DNA of 64,000 nucleotides from Petunia secreta (Eukaryota; Streptophyta; Magnoliopsida; Solanales; Solanaceae), in the NCBI GenBank assembly GCA_029990175.1, contig JARKIP010000049.1:8720001-8784000 (forward strand), written 5' to 3'. The notes beneath the pieces were generated by a model, which was not told the DNA's origin, did not search any database, and saw only the letters and a program-made list of their open reading frames with translations. Shown piece after piece: positions 52,334-64,000 of this stretch. Every line of letters begins with the position of its first letter. Position 1 is the stretch's first letter. Position numbers and translations under genes: made by a program.

Positions 52334-53628
52334 ATCTCCCACTTGGACTACACATATATATACGCACAGCCTTATAATTGTATGTCACCTTATGAGCTCC
52401 AAATATTTGCTATCATATACTGTATTACCTCTAAACAATCTCGTCCATTAGTCATGCAAGTATAGAACCAAAGCGGCTTTCGCTGCATTTATATCGCAAC
52501 TAAACCTTCCTTGATCACGTATACCAACATAACTAAATGACATAGATCAAGTATGGATGCGTAGCGTGGAAATTACATGCAATGTGATCTAAGCATGCCT
52601 ATTTCCAACTGGTCCAACCGAAAAATAAGTCAGAGTGAAAACTCAACTGAATACTTTATTTCTACAGAAATATCCTTAAAATATCCTTAAACTGAAACCG
52701 TAAACCTGAAACCATAAACCAAAACTGAAGCGTGTCTATATAAAAGAACATTAAAAGGTTACAAACTCCCACTGTACCTGAATAACCTTAACCGACATGC
52801 CACCTCTATGAGCACTGTGCTCATGAAAAGCCTTCGGTGGTAGTCCCTTAGTATGTGGATCCACAATATGGAGTTTGTTACATTATGTTCTATAGACACC
52901 TGACCACTCTGAACTCTAACTTTAACAACCAGGAACTTTATGTCAATGTGCTTTGGCTCTACTGAAATCCTGTTGCTATTGGAATATCAGACTGCTAACT
53001 TATTGTCACAAAATAACTTTAGTGTCTTTCAACTTCATCCTTAACTGTAGCCCAGTGACAAGATTTTGCAGTCATATTCCAGAATACGATGCCTTATAAC
53101 GTGCTATAAACTTAAAATATCATGGTGAAATGAGCTACGAGTGTCCATATAACACTCTTCCTGATATAACTCATCCACCAAGTATACAAATAGAGCCTTT
53201 GCACTATCTTGGCATCTAGTGAAGTCGGTATCTGAATACTTTATTATCTTTAACTTTTCTGACTTCCCGTATGTGAGCTTAAAATCTTTGTTCTCTGTAA
53301 TTACAACATAAATCTTTGGCTACTCCTTAAGTATTAATTTCAGAATTACTCAAATATATGCCTATCATCTCAATAATGCACGCAATATTTGAATGCGTAC
53401 AAACCTAAGTATGCATTAGACACCTGTAACTAAAGCACAATAAATTTTTTGCATTTTCTTAATTACAAAATCATCTTAGGACACTGTTTGAGACTAAACC
53501 AGTCTCCTTTAGCATAGGAGTATCGCCTAATTTGAAGTCTTGCATGTCAAATCTTTAATACCTTTTCAATATAGGCCTTTGTGATAATCCAAAAGTACCT
53601 CGAGAGTAATCTCGATGTATCTGAATCC

Positions 53629-54158
53629 TTATTCAAAACTTACATCACCAAGATATTTTATCTCAAAATTCTTTATCAAAAGTATCTTGATCTTGCGGAA
53701 CAAGCCTATATCGTATGAACCAAGAAATATATCATAGACATACAAAACCAGAGAAATATGCTTACTCCCACTGGCCTTGTGGTATACAAAATAATCATCA
53801 AGATTTATCTCGAAACAAAATGAGACAATAACATAATGAAATTTGTGATACCATTGATAAGACGCTTGTTTAAGCCCATAGATGAGTTTCCTTAATTTGC
53901 AAATCACTGACTTTGCAGTATAAAATACAAGGTTTTCTAATTGCACATTTGTTCATCAAAATAACCATTGAGAACAACAATACTATATCTATCTATGTAG
54001 CTTAATATCAAAATATTTGATAATGCCATTATAGTCTTGAAAGAGTCTTTCAATGAAACCGAAAAGAACGTCTCTTTATAATTGATGCCTTTTATTTCTA
54101 AGTGAAGTCTTTGCGATAAGACGTGCCTTATACCTATCCACGTTGCCTTTCTAACCAC
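53629..54158 (-). pseudogene. Copia reverse transcriptase remnants
   Basis: Two overlapping minus-strand frames. The upstream one (54158-53937) keeps a decayed RT start (HLEIKGINYKETFFSV, then VVLNGYFDEQM for V-K-T-A-F-L-N-G-x-L-x-E-x-I-Y-M). The next (53946-53629) keeps CKLRKLIYGLKQASYQW and a catalytic motif reading YVYD in place of YVDD. Frame changes and substitutions make it non-functional. Confidence 0.8.
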
Positions 54159-57100
54159 TTTTGGTTATAAATATCTATTTTCAAACAATAAGCTTCGTAC
54201 CTTCAGCCAACTGGACAAGGTCTTGCACATTATTATCCTTTATGTACTTCATCTCTTTATTCATGGTATCAATATACCTTTGAGAGTCAGAACTTTTCAT
54301 GGCTTGACAGAAGTTGACTGAATCATCTTCCATAATTCCAATGCCAACTTTATATTCTTAGAGAAACACAATATAATTATCTGAAATTGCACTTCTTCTC
54401 TCTCTCTCTATTTCTTTTTAATGGCATTGGTTCTTGAGCTTGTAGAGTTTGTTTTTCGAGATTAACCTTTTGAACGTGAAGTTCAATGATATTGTCTTGA
54501 TCCAGAGTTGCTTCTTGAACTATCTCAGGTATAGAAAACTGTTCCTGAGCTTAGTCAATAGCAATCTGAGGAATATCAACATATTCCTTTTCCAAGACAA
54601 TGTCTTTTATTCTTTCTTCCCCCCAAACTCAACATCCTCAAAGAACCGTACATTATTCGTCTCATAATAGCCTTAGCCGTGGGATCCTAAAACTTGTAAC
54701 CCCTGAACTTTTCAGAGTATCCAATAACACAGCAATTGAAAGTTTCTTTGTCCAGTTTCATTTCTTTTGGCCTAGAAGACATTGCCTCAGCTGGACATCC
54801 CTAAATGTGTAAATACTATAAACAAGACCAATCCTTTTCCAAAACACATAAAGGATCTTTCCAGTTGCCTTTAGTCAGAACTTTGTTTAGTAATAAGTTG
54901 TGGTTTTTCTAATGAATTAAATAAGGTAGCCATATCTTGAAAAGTTGTGTATGGACATTATGAGATATAGTTAACTATTCTAAGAAACTACAGAGAGTTG
55001 TCCAGAAATACCAAATCTATAAAAGTTCTAAGACGTATAATTTCTTGTTGGCTCCAAATCTCTTAAGATTTATTTGTTTCCTTTTATGCGATTTACGCAT
55101 ATATAAAAAAACTGGATAAATTAATAGGGTCGAGACTGCTGTCGGACACAAATCTCTTTTTCTCTATTTAGAGATATGACTTAATATATTGTATCATAAC
55201 GAAGCAAAATCTCACCGGTTAATAAACATGCAAGGATTCTTTAAATAAAGTGATTTTATTAAGAATTTTAGATTATTGTAACCTCATAAAGAACTCGGAC
55301 CAATCAATTTTGAATTATGAGAGACAATATTTTTCATATCAAATGAACAACAATAACCAAACTTGTCCAACCTTGAAATGAAAATCAAATTCCGTCTAGA
55401 AAAAGGGAACAATATAATTCTCACTTTAATTCAAATATAAACTAGTTCTTAATAATAATCTAAGAGCTTCAATAGCTCTAACCTTAACCGAGTTATCGTC
55501 ACCATCATAGATGTGTCTTTCAACATTATTGGGCTTTTTAAAATTCAGTTATCCTTGCATAAACACACTTGTCTGATGTGTTATACTAGAATCTATCCAC
55601 GATGTGTGTCTTGTGTTGAGTGAAGGCAATTCCATAGCTAACAAAGTTAAGAAGACCATCCTAATAACATGCAACTCTACTTAAGAAACAATCTTCCTTA
55701 GTTAATTCTTTATATTATTACCGTAACCGCAACTTTGTTACTTTATGAACCTTATTGAAATTTGATTTGTCAAGAGTGTATAATTTCTATCTTTTCATTC
55801 TTGACAAACTCCTCTTTAATTTGGTCATGAATTTCTTAATTGTCATAATCTTGTTAGACATAGTGCCCTTGAAAGTTCCTGAAATGGCTTTCGTCATGAT
55901 AAGCATAGACATGCATTTTGATCTCTCCCACCTTTCTATCTCCCTCTTTTCATCAGAGGTACTCTATCCTTAAAAATGGTGGAGAATCCATCTTTAATGT
56001 CGTGTCAAAATCCGTGACTCCGAGAACAATATTAAAGTTATCTTGCCATGACTAAACTTAGTGTCATTTAGTACATTGAGTTGATGTTGCCATTAATATT
56101 TTGAGCAGTAATTTTAGCTAAATCAGAGAACAACAAATAACATGACAAGCTCACATAAGACTTAAACCGAACTGAAAATAAATTTGAATAAAGGTAAACC
56201 CCATCTCAAGATACCGGACACTCCATTAATATTTCATCTTTGGAAAAAATATTAACTTGTAAGTGATATCTTGGCACAGTAATCAAACACTGATAATAAA
56301 GAACATGCCGAATAGTAAATCTTCCTTTGGGCCGATTTACCATTCACACATAAAATCAAATAATTATCATGCGTTTATTACCCCAAAGAAGTGCATATAA
56401 TTCTGTTAAACATTGACCTTCCTTTGGGCCGATCAACATTCACATAGGTTACACGCATACAACCTTTTATATTTTAAAATAAATAAATCTGTACAAGAGA
56501 GGTCACTTTGGCGACATCTAGCTTTAATTTATTCATCTCAAAATATATACAACCATATCAACATCCAAATTTAAATTCACCAAATGAGAACAAATGAATT
56601 CCCAAGCCAAAATAAATTATGGTGGGCCCTTAGCTTTAATCTTAACTGTCAGTATTTCCCATTTGTTTTTGCCAACTTTAAAATTACAAAATAAATAAAT
56701 AAACCACTAGGTACTTTTCTGACAGTCTCTATACCGTAAAAGAAAATTTCTTAATGCCTTAAAAAAGATCTATGGCCTTTAGAATGTGCAGGCCACATAA
56801 GTTGCCTCCAGTACCAACCTTATGCTCGTTCATTAAAAAGAAAGCATTTATTAACAAGTATTAAATCAATAGTAAGAAGTTAACAAGAGCAACCCAAAAT
56901 CTTTATGGCACAAACGAAAGGAGGCCAGACCTTCAGATCCACAAAGGCTTAAGTGACTCCGCTTTTGCGGCTGTTAACCAATTTTTTTTTCCTCTTATTA
57001 TCTTAATAATATTTCAAACAAATATTAAGTAAACCTCAACATCTTAATCCTAAACTTGTAATTCTGTAGGAGTGTAATCCATTTCCCTTGTAAATTTATT

Positions 57101-57344
57101 TTAAAGGCCAAAGGACAAACTGATTTTCCAAATTAGAAAAGAAAAGGACAAAACACAATGGCACCCTTTTGTGGCCCTTTCGTGGTCACATACCCGAAAC
57201 GAAGGTCAAACCTTCAAATAACCATTCACGTTGTCACAGTGGTGACTTGGTTCTTGAATTACCCTTTTTCTTTTTCTTCTTTGTTAAAGAAAAAAAAAAT
57301 ATTGGTTTCAAATATTACATCACAATGATTTAACACAATATAGG
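54159..57344 (-). other. Decayed gag/protease/integrase part of the copia element
   Basis: No long frame remains; several fragments show integrase-like character only weakly. A repeat of CTTCCTTTGGGCCGAT occurs at about 56321 and 56410 in the leader. Confidence 0.5.
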
Positions 57345-57357
57345 CTCTTGATACCAC
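57345..57357 (-). promoter_or_regulatory. Altered tRNA-iMet primer site
   Basis: The minus strand reads TGGTATCAAGAGC, the common TGGTATCAGAGC with one extra A. Confidence 0.7.
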
Positions 57358-57358
57358 T

Positions 57359-57813
57359 TGTTAGAACTAAATTGCAGAATATACTACAATTACCCAGGAC
57401 CTATCATGTCAAATCATCAAGAACTAAAATACTAGATGCAGAAGCGTACCTGAATCCATAGCAACCGATTTGATCCTTGAATCCCGTGGTTTTTGATCTT
57501 CCAAATCTGGACGTGGCCTTGCCTCTTTCATTGATGATGGAATATCAGTAAAATAAAACCTACGTCTGATTTGGGGACCATAACCCTTTTATAGTAGAAT
57601 ATAGTTTATGTAATTCTAGTTCAGCCAATCATTAAACTAGAATTACATCCGGGTATCTACACATTAGCCTCATACTTTACGAAGTATCTAATTAGGCACA
57701 TCCAACTTTAAACCTCAGTAGATCACTTTAATTAGGCCAACCTTTAATGATAGCAGTTAACATACAGTTGTTATAGATATATATGTATGTGTGTAAGTCC
57801 ATAAATTCTTACA
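57359..57813 (-). mobile_element. 5' LTR (sense) of the decayed copia element
   Basis: 455 bp, TGTTAGAACTAAATTGC...ATTCTTACA. Target duplication CCATG follows at 57814-57818. Confidence 0.88.
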
Positions 57814-57818
57814 CCATG
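57814..57818. repeat. Right target duplication of the decayed copia element (CCATG)
   Basis: Exact match to 51921-51925. Confidence 0.9.
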
Positions 57819-57873
57819 TCCCTAAGAGGACAAAAAATATCATCAATCAACAAGCACTACTTACAATACTTGA

Positions 57874-57878
<5 letters not shown>

Positions 57879-57940
<62 letters not shown>
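57879..57940. repeat. (AG)26 microsatellite followed by a run of G
   Basis: Pure AG repeat to 57930, then about ten G residues to 57940. Directly downstream of the copia insertion. Confidence 0.95.
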
Positions 57941-59198
57941 ATACTCAGCAGAAGCACCATGATATTTTGGATTTGTGGTAAAATCTACAACTTTTTTCAG
58001 TATCATATTTTATGTATTACATGCATTTGGTATATGGTCTTTAAAATCAATTCATTTTATTTTTAATTTGTGATAGACTAATTTTGAGTTTCGATTTTTA
58101 TTAAGCAAATTATTTTTAATCTAACTTTTTATGTTCAGTTTATTTATTTCAATTCGTGACTTGGCGTCATTAACATATATGTCAAATTATTATTCATTTT
58201 TTTCTTCATTTTGAAAATAATATTTATTGATTTTATAGGTTAGTCCATAAAATATAAAAGAATACCATTATATAAAGAAGAAAAAGATAAGTTTGATAAT
58301 CTAGAGGATAGAGTGTGTAGTTTAAAAATTATTCGAGAAAAAGGGGGGCGAATAATTATTATTAATAGTTGAGAGGGTTGATATTTAAATCAGAGTTGAG
58401 GAGTATATACAAAATTTGTCCCTCCTTTTACGATAATTGGTTATATTAAACTTAAAAGTGCAATAGTAATTGTTTTTAAAAAAATTGCACTAGAAGGAAC
58501 ACATTTATCTGTGTAATATCCTATTTATACGTTATAAATTTGATAGTGACTATGTTACTATGTAATTGCATCATCTAGACTATTTGTTAAATGCATATCA
58601 AATTTATAATTATTTGTGAAATTTATTGTGTAAATAACATTTAGTAATTATTCGTGATTATTTATACTTAATTTTTATCTGATCTCCATTATTTTTACAT
58701 GTGCATTTGTTTGTTTTATAATAAATATTCATTCATTTTCTTTTTTGATTTTTTAATAGTAGCACTTTGACTAATATTTTATAACTTTGGATTAAACTAC
58801 TCATATTTTCATAGCTGTCAAAGAGATTTTTTACAACAAGAGATAAGATATTTTATTGAAACAAATGGCTAATCGTTTAATTTGTTATTTGAAAGAACAC
58901 TCATCAATATAAAGAGATGTTACTTAACAATGTTTAGGAGCCTTTGGTCTCTTTGGAACCTAAAGTAAAAGTTATAGTGGCTTTGTCCTTGAGCCAATCA
59001 TATGAAAATTTTATCTAGGATGAGTTGATGAAATGTTATCATATTTTATCTTGATAACACGTACATAATCCAGTAAAATATAACGTAAGACTTGTCGACA
59101 AATAAATATACAAGCTTGAATATTTACAAGCTTTCAAACATTAGTGTGTTCCTTATCAACGACATACGCTAAGTTAATATACATTTTATAAGTTCGTT
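57941..59198. other. AT-rich stretch without genes
   Basis: Over 70 percent A/T by appearance. No ORF or repeat recognised. Confidence 0.4.
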
Positions 59199-60175
59199 GT
59201 GACCGACGCCGAAAATTTGAGGAATGTAATGGCAATAATGGTTGCAATCGCGCATGAGGTTGGTAGTCTCTGTTTTTTTTTTTTTTTTTTTTTTTGTACT
59301 TTTGATTATTGTCCTAATGTAAAGCTTAATTTGCAGCTTGTTTTCACTGATGATGAACTAGAGAAGGAGAAACAAATCATATCAAATGAGCTTTGGCTTA
59401 TCTCTCAAAATGTTGAAAAAACCCCTATTTCAAGGAACAAAGGTTATGTGAATTTCCTTTTGCTTTTTACAAGTCCAATCCCTACATGTACTCTTTAGAC
59501 TGTTAATTTGAGTAATAAAAATAGACTTAATATTTGAAACTTGAGAGAAAGTTTATGATTATTTTGCACCATCTTAAAGTACATTAAGGGAAATGTGCAA
59601 CATGCATGTTACTTCACTTACGGTTTCTTCATATAGAATCAGTGAAGTGTAAAGGTTTCTTCCGATCTTTAACTTTTAGCTTTGTATGTGTTTTGGTTCA
59701 ATAAATGCACTATAAGCTACTAATAAACTAATGTTGTCGATATTGTGTTCTAGTATGCTGAGCCTTTGGGTGGTGCAAAAAAATCAGTACAAGATGCATC
59801 TGTAGTGTAGAGGTATGTTACAAGAAGTGGTAAGTCCCAAGCAATATCCGTAATTGTTGTGGGCACTATAAGTGAATTACAGGTGTGTCTTAACCTTTCT
59901 CTAATTTTTTATTACGTATTGACTCTATAGTCATAAATTGATTAACTCTCATTGTGTTTATTTTGCTTGATGTAGTATGTTAACCCACTGTCCAGTTGAT
60001 ATTTTGTAGCATCAAAATGATACTCCGGGACCGGGAGTGGAGGAGCAGACGACTCCGGGAGTTGACGACCAAACGACTCTAAAAGTGGAGGAGCTGACGG
60101 TTCTGCAAGTTTATGGTCGTTTCTTCACTAGAAAAGTTCTTCTGGGGACAATGATGATGACCACGACCCTATAAC
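59199..60175 (+). other. Possible remnants of a multi-exon gene, unidentified
   Basis: TDAENLRNVMAIMVAIAHE (59199-59255) is followed by GT, a T-rich run and CAG, then LVFTDDELEKEKQIISNELW (59337-59396) continuing to SQNVEKTPISRNK. Further on are short segments YAEPLGGAKKSV near 59755 and an acidic/threonine-rich stretch GVEEQTTPGVDDQTT near 60037. Splice-like borders are present but stops break the later parts. The T23-25 run near 59273-59296 is a homopolymer. No family recognised; perhaps a decayed transposase or host gene. Confidence 0.3.
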
Positions 60176-60689
60176 TATTTTTACTCAAGTTAATAATGGT
60201 CTGTCAGTGTTAGAGGTATAAGAATAATAGTGGACGATAATACAGGTGTCTGTGTGAATCTCTGCAACCTAAAAAAGCCTGCGCTACTACCTATCCGGAA
60301 AAAAAAAATACTGTAGCCTCTTTTTTAACTCATCCATGTTACTGCGTATTTCCTTTCTCCTTCATTTTTTTATATAATTTGAATAAAACATAATTATATT
60401 GATAGACTTGGCTATCGCTTGTACATAGATTTGGTTGATATTTGAAGAATGAATTTTTGAAATTTAGTTGATATGTAGTTTGAAATTATAGTTGTCTTTT
60501 GAAGCGAACTTTTTTTCAATAAGCTAATGTTTTGTAAAATAGAAGGATAGCTGAAAAGTGAATTTAAAAAAGGAAAAATTACTATAAGCAACCACATAAC
60601 TTCCTCTATATATTTTTAAGTCCCTCTTTTTTAAAAACATTCCTCAATAATATTCAACTATCCCTTCTAACTTTTTGTACCCACTACTT
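60176..60689. other. AT-rich spacer
   Basis: No ORF or element recognised. Confidence 0.35.
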
Positions 60690-60975
60690 TTCTAGGGTAC
60701 TTTGTGGCTTCCACCTCTTCTTCTTCTTCTTCCCTTCTCTTCACAGTTGCTGACCTTCTTCCCACCGGCCACCGCTACCTTTAAATTCCTCTGGCCACCG
60801 CTGCTTCGCTGCTTCGACAGCAGCTTCTCCGGCCACCGTCGATCTGCTTCGTTGCTCGTCTGCTACAGATCTGCTTCGTTGCAAATCTGTTCATTGTTGC
60901 ACCAGACTGCTGGTGTTGATCCGCAAGGTTAGATGTAATAAAATTGTGTATCCACTGTAAAAAAAAAAAAAAAAA
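60690..60975 (+). other. C-rich segment ending in a poly(A) tract
   Basis: A pyrimidine-rich start (CTTCTTCTTCTTCTTCCC) leads to GCC/CTG-rich sequence with repeated GATCTGCTTCGTTGC and ends at TAATAAAATTGTG...(A)17 (60959-60975). This looks like a processed transcript end, so a retroposed gene leader is possible. No flanking direct repeats were identified. Confidence 0.4.
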
Positions 60976-61205
60976 GTGTACACTAAGTGGTCCTTTGGCC
61001 ATAGATTTCAAAAAATATTTGAAAAAGAGTTTTTGAAGTTGAGTAGAGAAATGGTATTTAAAAGTTGAAATTGTGTTTGGACATAATATTTCACTTGATA
61101 AAAAGGTAAAAATTTTGTGAGAGGAGAAACAACTCTTTTTGAAAAAAACTTGAAAAAGTGCTTTAAACTATTTTTTGGTTTTTCAAAAACTATTTTTCAA
61201 GTTAT
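60976..61205. other. Possible MITE remnant
   Basis: GTCCTTTGGCCATAGATTTC and GTGTTTGGACATAATATTTC resemble terminal sequences of common plant hAT-type MITEs. The boundaries and target duplication were not resolved. Confidence 0.3.
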
Positions 61206-61780
61206 GGGAGAGGCTATGTTGCCCAAAATTAGCAGGAGGGCTGAACTTCACAGATATGTTCACTTCGAACAAGGCTGCTGTGTGCAAGTTACTTTGGAAT
61301 CTGTACAAGAAAAATGATAGAATGTGGGTCTAATGAGTGCACATCTACTATGAAAAAAATGGTGGTATTTGGGGTAGTGAACCAAAGCAAACATCCTAGG
61401 TTATGCAGAAGATCCTGAAGGCCTACAAATACGTCACTCAAGCTAGAATGCAGGAGGAGCAGGTGATGGAGTTGCAACAGTTCTCCATAAGGTCTATTTA
61501 CAACAAGCTCGGAGGGAGCTACCAGAAAGTAGCATGGACTAGGCTGACTTGCAACAATGCAGGTCATCCTAAGTGGATATTCACCCTATATCTTGCTATT
61601 CAGGACAGGTTGCCTACAAAGGAAAAGCTAAGTAGATGGATGCAATTGAATAGCACAGAGTGTAGCCTATGCTGCAATCAGATTGAAAACATCAATAACT
61701 TGTTTAAGTGTGACTATTCTCAGATGGTGTGGAGTAAAATATTGAACTGGTTGGGAGTGCAAAGACAGGCTATGAAATAG
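61206..61780 (+). pseudogene. L1-type LINE fragment with the RT zinc-binding (zf-RVT) region
   Basis: Broken frames give G-G-L-N-F-T-D-M...KAAVCKLLWNLYKKNDRMW then, from 61403, MQKILKAYKYV, FSIRSIYNKLGG, and the zf-RVT signature HPKWIFTLYLAIQDRLPTKE followed by C-S-L-C-C...LFKCDYSQMVW. This is the C-terminal end of LINE ORF2. At least two frame breaks lie before 61403. RT and endonuclease are not present. Confidence 0.75.
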
Positions 61781-62013
61781 AATAAAAAACAGTCACTCTT
61801 TTCTTATTTCCCTCTTCAACCAGAGAGAACTGCGTCACTTCAAAACCCATAGCTTCTTCAATCTTCACTCTTCATCCAGAGAACTCTCGCCTCTGCGTTA
61901 CTTCGACATTATCAAACGCCATAGCTTCAACAGGTAAGCTATCTATTGCAAAGGTCTTCCATCTTCTAAAACTCTTCATAGTTTCTCAATTTCTTGATTT
62001 TCTTCTTTTCACT

Positions 62014-63330
62014 ATGGCAACTCAAGATGATGAGAATACACTAGGTTCAGCTTCTAATGCTATTTCCGTAGAGGGTGAACATGATGAAGTTGTTGAACCG
62101 GATCCCAAAAAAAGGAAATATTCTAAAGTATGGAGGCATTTTAATCCGATTAAGGTTAATGGTGTTCCGTATAGTCAATGCAAATATTGTCCTAGTCGAT
62201 ATAAGAATACTAAAAATTGTGGGACAATGTCTATGTGGGATCATAAAGATAGGTGTCCAAATAATCCAAAGGATTTAGAAAGTGAGGGTGATACGAGGGT
62301 TGATGGAAGGAGGCAACACTATTTTGATCAAGATGTTTCACGCAAACAACTTGCTCATGCCATTATTTTACATGAGTATCCACTCTCTATAGTTGATCAT
62401 GTGGGGTTCCGAAACTTTGTTGCAAGTCTTCAACCAATGTTTAAGATGATTTCTAGAAACACAATAAAGAATGATATAGTAAAAATATTTGACAATTTGA
62501 AATCAAAAATTTCTAAGTTGTTGGAGAAAGTGACAAGTAGAATAGCAATTACAACCGATATGTGGACATCGAGTAGTAACAAAAAAAGGATTCATGGCTA
62601 TAACCGGTCATTTTATTGATGATTCATGGAGGCTTCAAAGTCATATATTGCGCTTTGTCTATGTTCCCGCTCCACATGATAAAGAAACTTTATGTAGTAC
62701 TTTGGTAGATTGCTTATTTGAGTGGAATCTTGAACGAAGAATATCAACCATTACCGTTGATAATGCTAGTACAAACAATGCAATGATGAGAACCTTATTG
62801 GATGAGAAACTTAATAAAAGAGATTTGTTGTTGATCGGTCGGGTCTTCCATGTACGTTGTGCGGCGCATATTTTGAATTTGATTGTTCAAGAAGGGTTAA
62901 AGAAGATAGAAATTGGTATTGTCAAAGTGCGTGAGAGTGTATTGTATTGGATTTGGTCACAAGGTCGAGTTGAGAGGTCTGAAGAAGCTGCACGTGTGCT
63001 ACGCACTCCTTGTAGCAAGAAGTTGTCATATGATCCTCCTACTCGTAGTAGACTTCACCCTACTACTTTGGAAGCTTTGATGTGTGCTCGCACGTCGTTA
63101 TGGAATGAAATAAATGGTAAGTAATTTCTCATTACTATTTGAAAAGTTTTTAACTCTTTAATACTATCCCGATATATTGAGTTTTATATTTTATTTGTAG
63201 GTTTTACTTCAACCATCGACAACGTTCCATGTCCAACCTTGCTTGAAGAAGAGGAAGAGCCAGAGTGTGTCCCTTTTCCTCTTGTAAGTAGTTATGGTGG
63301 AATTATGTTAGTTTTCCTTGTAGTATAGTA
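62014..63330 (+). pseudogene. hAT (Ac-like) transposase gene, frameshifted and internally deleted
   Basis: ATG at 62014. Residues about 38-82 form a BED zinc finger (YSQCKYCPSRY ... WDHKDRC), followed by RIAITTDMWTSS. At an A7 run (62580-62586) the frame shifts, and 62594 on continues with MAITGHFIDDSW, TVDNASTNNAM and VRCAAHILNLIVQEGL. After KLSYDPPTRS the sequence jumps directly to the C-terminal dimer region LHPTTLEALMCARTSLWNEI, so roughly 300 residues, including the catalytic C-terminal part, are missing. A predicted intron 63117-63200 (AATG|GTAAGT ... TTTGTAG|G) leads to an acidic tail. A leader intron donor may be at 61932 (CAACAG|GTAAGC). Confidence 0.8.
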
Positions 63331-64000
63331 GTATATACATTTAAAGTTGGAAACCTTTTAGTTTCTTCTACTATTTTGGTGAAAAGTGATGTGGTTGAAA
63401 ACTATGACACTCATTTGGTTTGATTTTCCACAAAATATTTGACATGGCTTTCCATGAAAAGAAAGCTCAGATTTTTATGATATTGATCCAGAAGAAGAAG
63501 AAAACCAGAATGTTTTAAATATGTTTTTGAGTATGTGGAGGATTCAGACAAGAATGATGATTGGCATTTTGAACTTTGTTTCCAGAAAGAGAACTTTTTT
63601 GAATTTTGATAGCCAGCATCTTTTGCCTTATGTTAGTGCAAAACTGATTAACTAGTAGTAATACGTTAGTGCTCGAGTCTTTTTCCTTATGTTATATAAG
63701 GGGCTGATATATAGTATTATCTCGTTTCTAGCGTACACAATGTGTAGTATCCAGTTTCAACTAGTTTAGGTTGGCATAAGGACCTACTATTTTCTACGAT
63801 TGCAGCTAGTAAATATATAAACCATGTACCATAGTACTCATTATCGTAAAACTTGTATTGCATTTGTTAAGTTCCTAGCTTAAATTTTGGAATGATAGTG
63901 TTTTCTTCCTTTTTTTGGAGTTGGAGTTATGGGGTGGTATGGATAATTTTGTTGAAGCAAAAGTTATGTTATGAGTGTGTTGTGTTGTTAAATTGATAGA
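63331..64000. other. Unassigned end of window
   Basis: Short frames only, with an acidic piece near 63488 (DPEEEENQNVLNMF). The hAT element's 3' end may lie here or beyond; no inverted repeat was matched. Confidence 0.35.

Larger units (their letters stand above)
51926..57813 (-). mobile_element. Decayed Ty1/copia element, 5.9 kb, minus strand
   Basis: LTRs 51926-52333 and 57359-57813, flanked by CCATG on both sides. On the minus strand a PBS-like TGGTATCAAGAGC (57345-57357) follows the 5' LTR, and the polypurine tract AAGTGGGAGAT (52334-52344) precedes the 3' LTR. Internal coding is full of stops and shifts; only RT pieces are readable. Inactive. Confidence 0.9.

Noticed and set aside
60702..60932. 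Leu/Ser/Pro-rich ORF
   Set aside because: Composition follows the C-rich segment before a poly(A) tract; no domain, likely a leader sequence.

Overview
The window is plant nuclear DNA made mostly of transposable elements. A TS-type SINE with a (TTG)n tail, Tat and chromovirus Ty3/gypsy elements, Ty1/copia elements, a MULE, an hAT relative and an L1-type LINE remnant all point to a flowering plant, and the TS-like SINE suggests Solanaceae. That family assignment is inference; no conserved single-copy housekeeping gene is visible.

Region 1 (1-25824) is a nested pair. An old chromovirus-type Ty3/gypsy element (pol fragment 1-1959, remaining chromodomain end 23199-23317, 3' LTR 23740-25824) was interrupted in its chromodomain codons by a complete Tat-lineage Ty3/gypsy element at 1960-23193. 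That element has 3.92-kb LTRs that are almost identical, an exact 5-bp target duplication (GTGGC), two tandem related ORF1 genes, a gag-protease frame, a probable 215-bp spliced intron, a pol frame with two RNase H domains, and structured tandem repeats in its 3' region. By eye it looks coding-competent and recently inserted.

Region 2 (25825-50431) is a locally duplicated segment carrying several copies of a small, apparently undescribed gene family. A typical member has a signal-peptide exon, a second exon with His/Gln/Lys repeats, and a Cys-containing C-terminus ending in a W-T-I-N-G-R-G motif. Copy A (29167-29637) looks intact. Copy B (33844-34086) lacks exon 1. Copy C (41519-48582) is split by a 6.6-kb copia element and has a 2-bp deletion. 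D is a scrap. Copy E (49829-50431) lies in the opposite orientation and has a different third exon with a 20-residue poly-Glu run. Between and inside the copies sit a gag-only copia element with LTRs (26281-28689), SINE pieces, a 3-kb MULE with nested inverted repeats and minisatellites (34273-37255), a short inverted-repeat element (37622-38000) and a tandem array of stem-loops (38590-38996).

The copia element inside copy C (41629-48227) has a near-complete polyprotein. Its gag contains a 64-nt AT-rich insert with splice signals that restore the frame when removed. It lacks a tRNA-type primer site next to its LTR and instead has 13 nt complementary to its own U5, suggesting possible self-priming.

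Region 3 (50432-64000) is older repeat DNA: a decayed copia element in minus orientation (51926-57813), a GA microsatellite, AT-rich sequence, a C-rich segment with a poly(A) tract, a LINE zinc-binding fragment, and an internally deleted, frameshifted hAT transposase gene (62014-63330).
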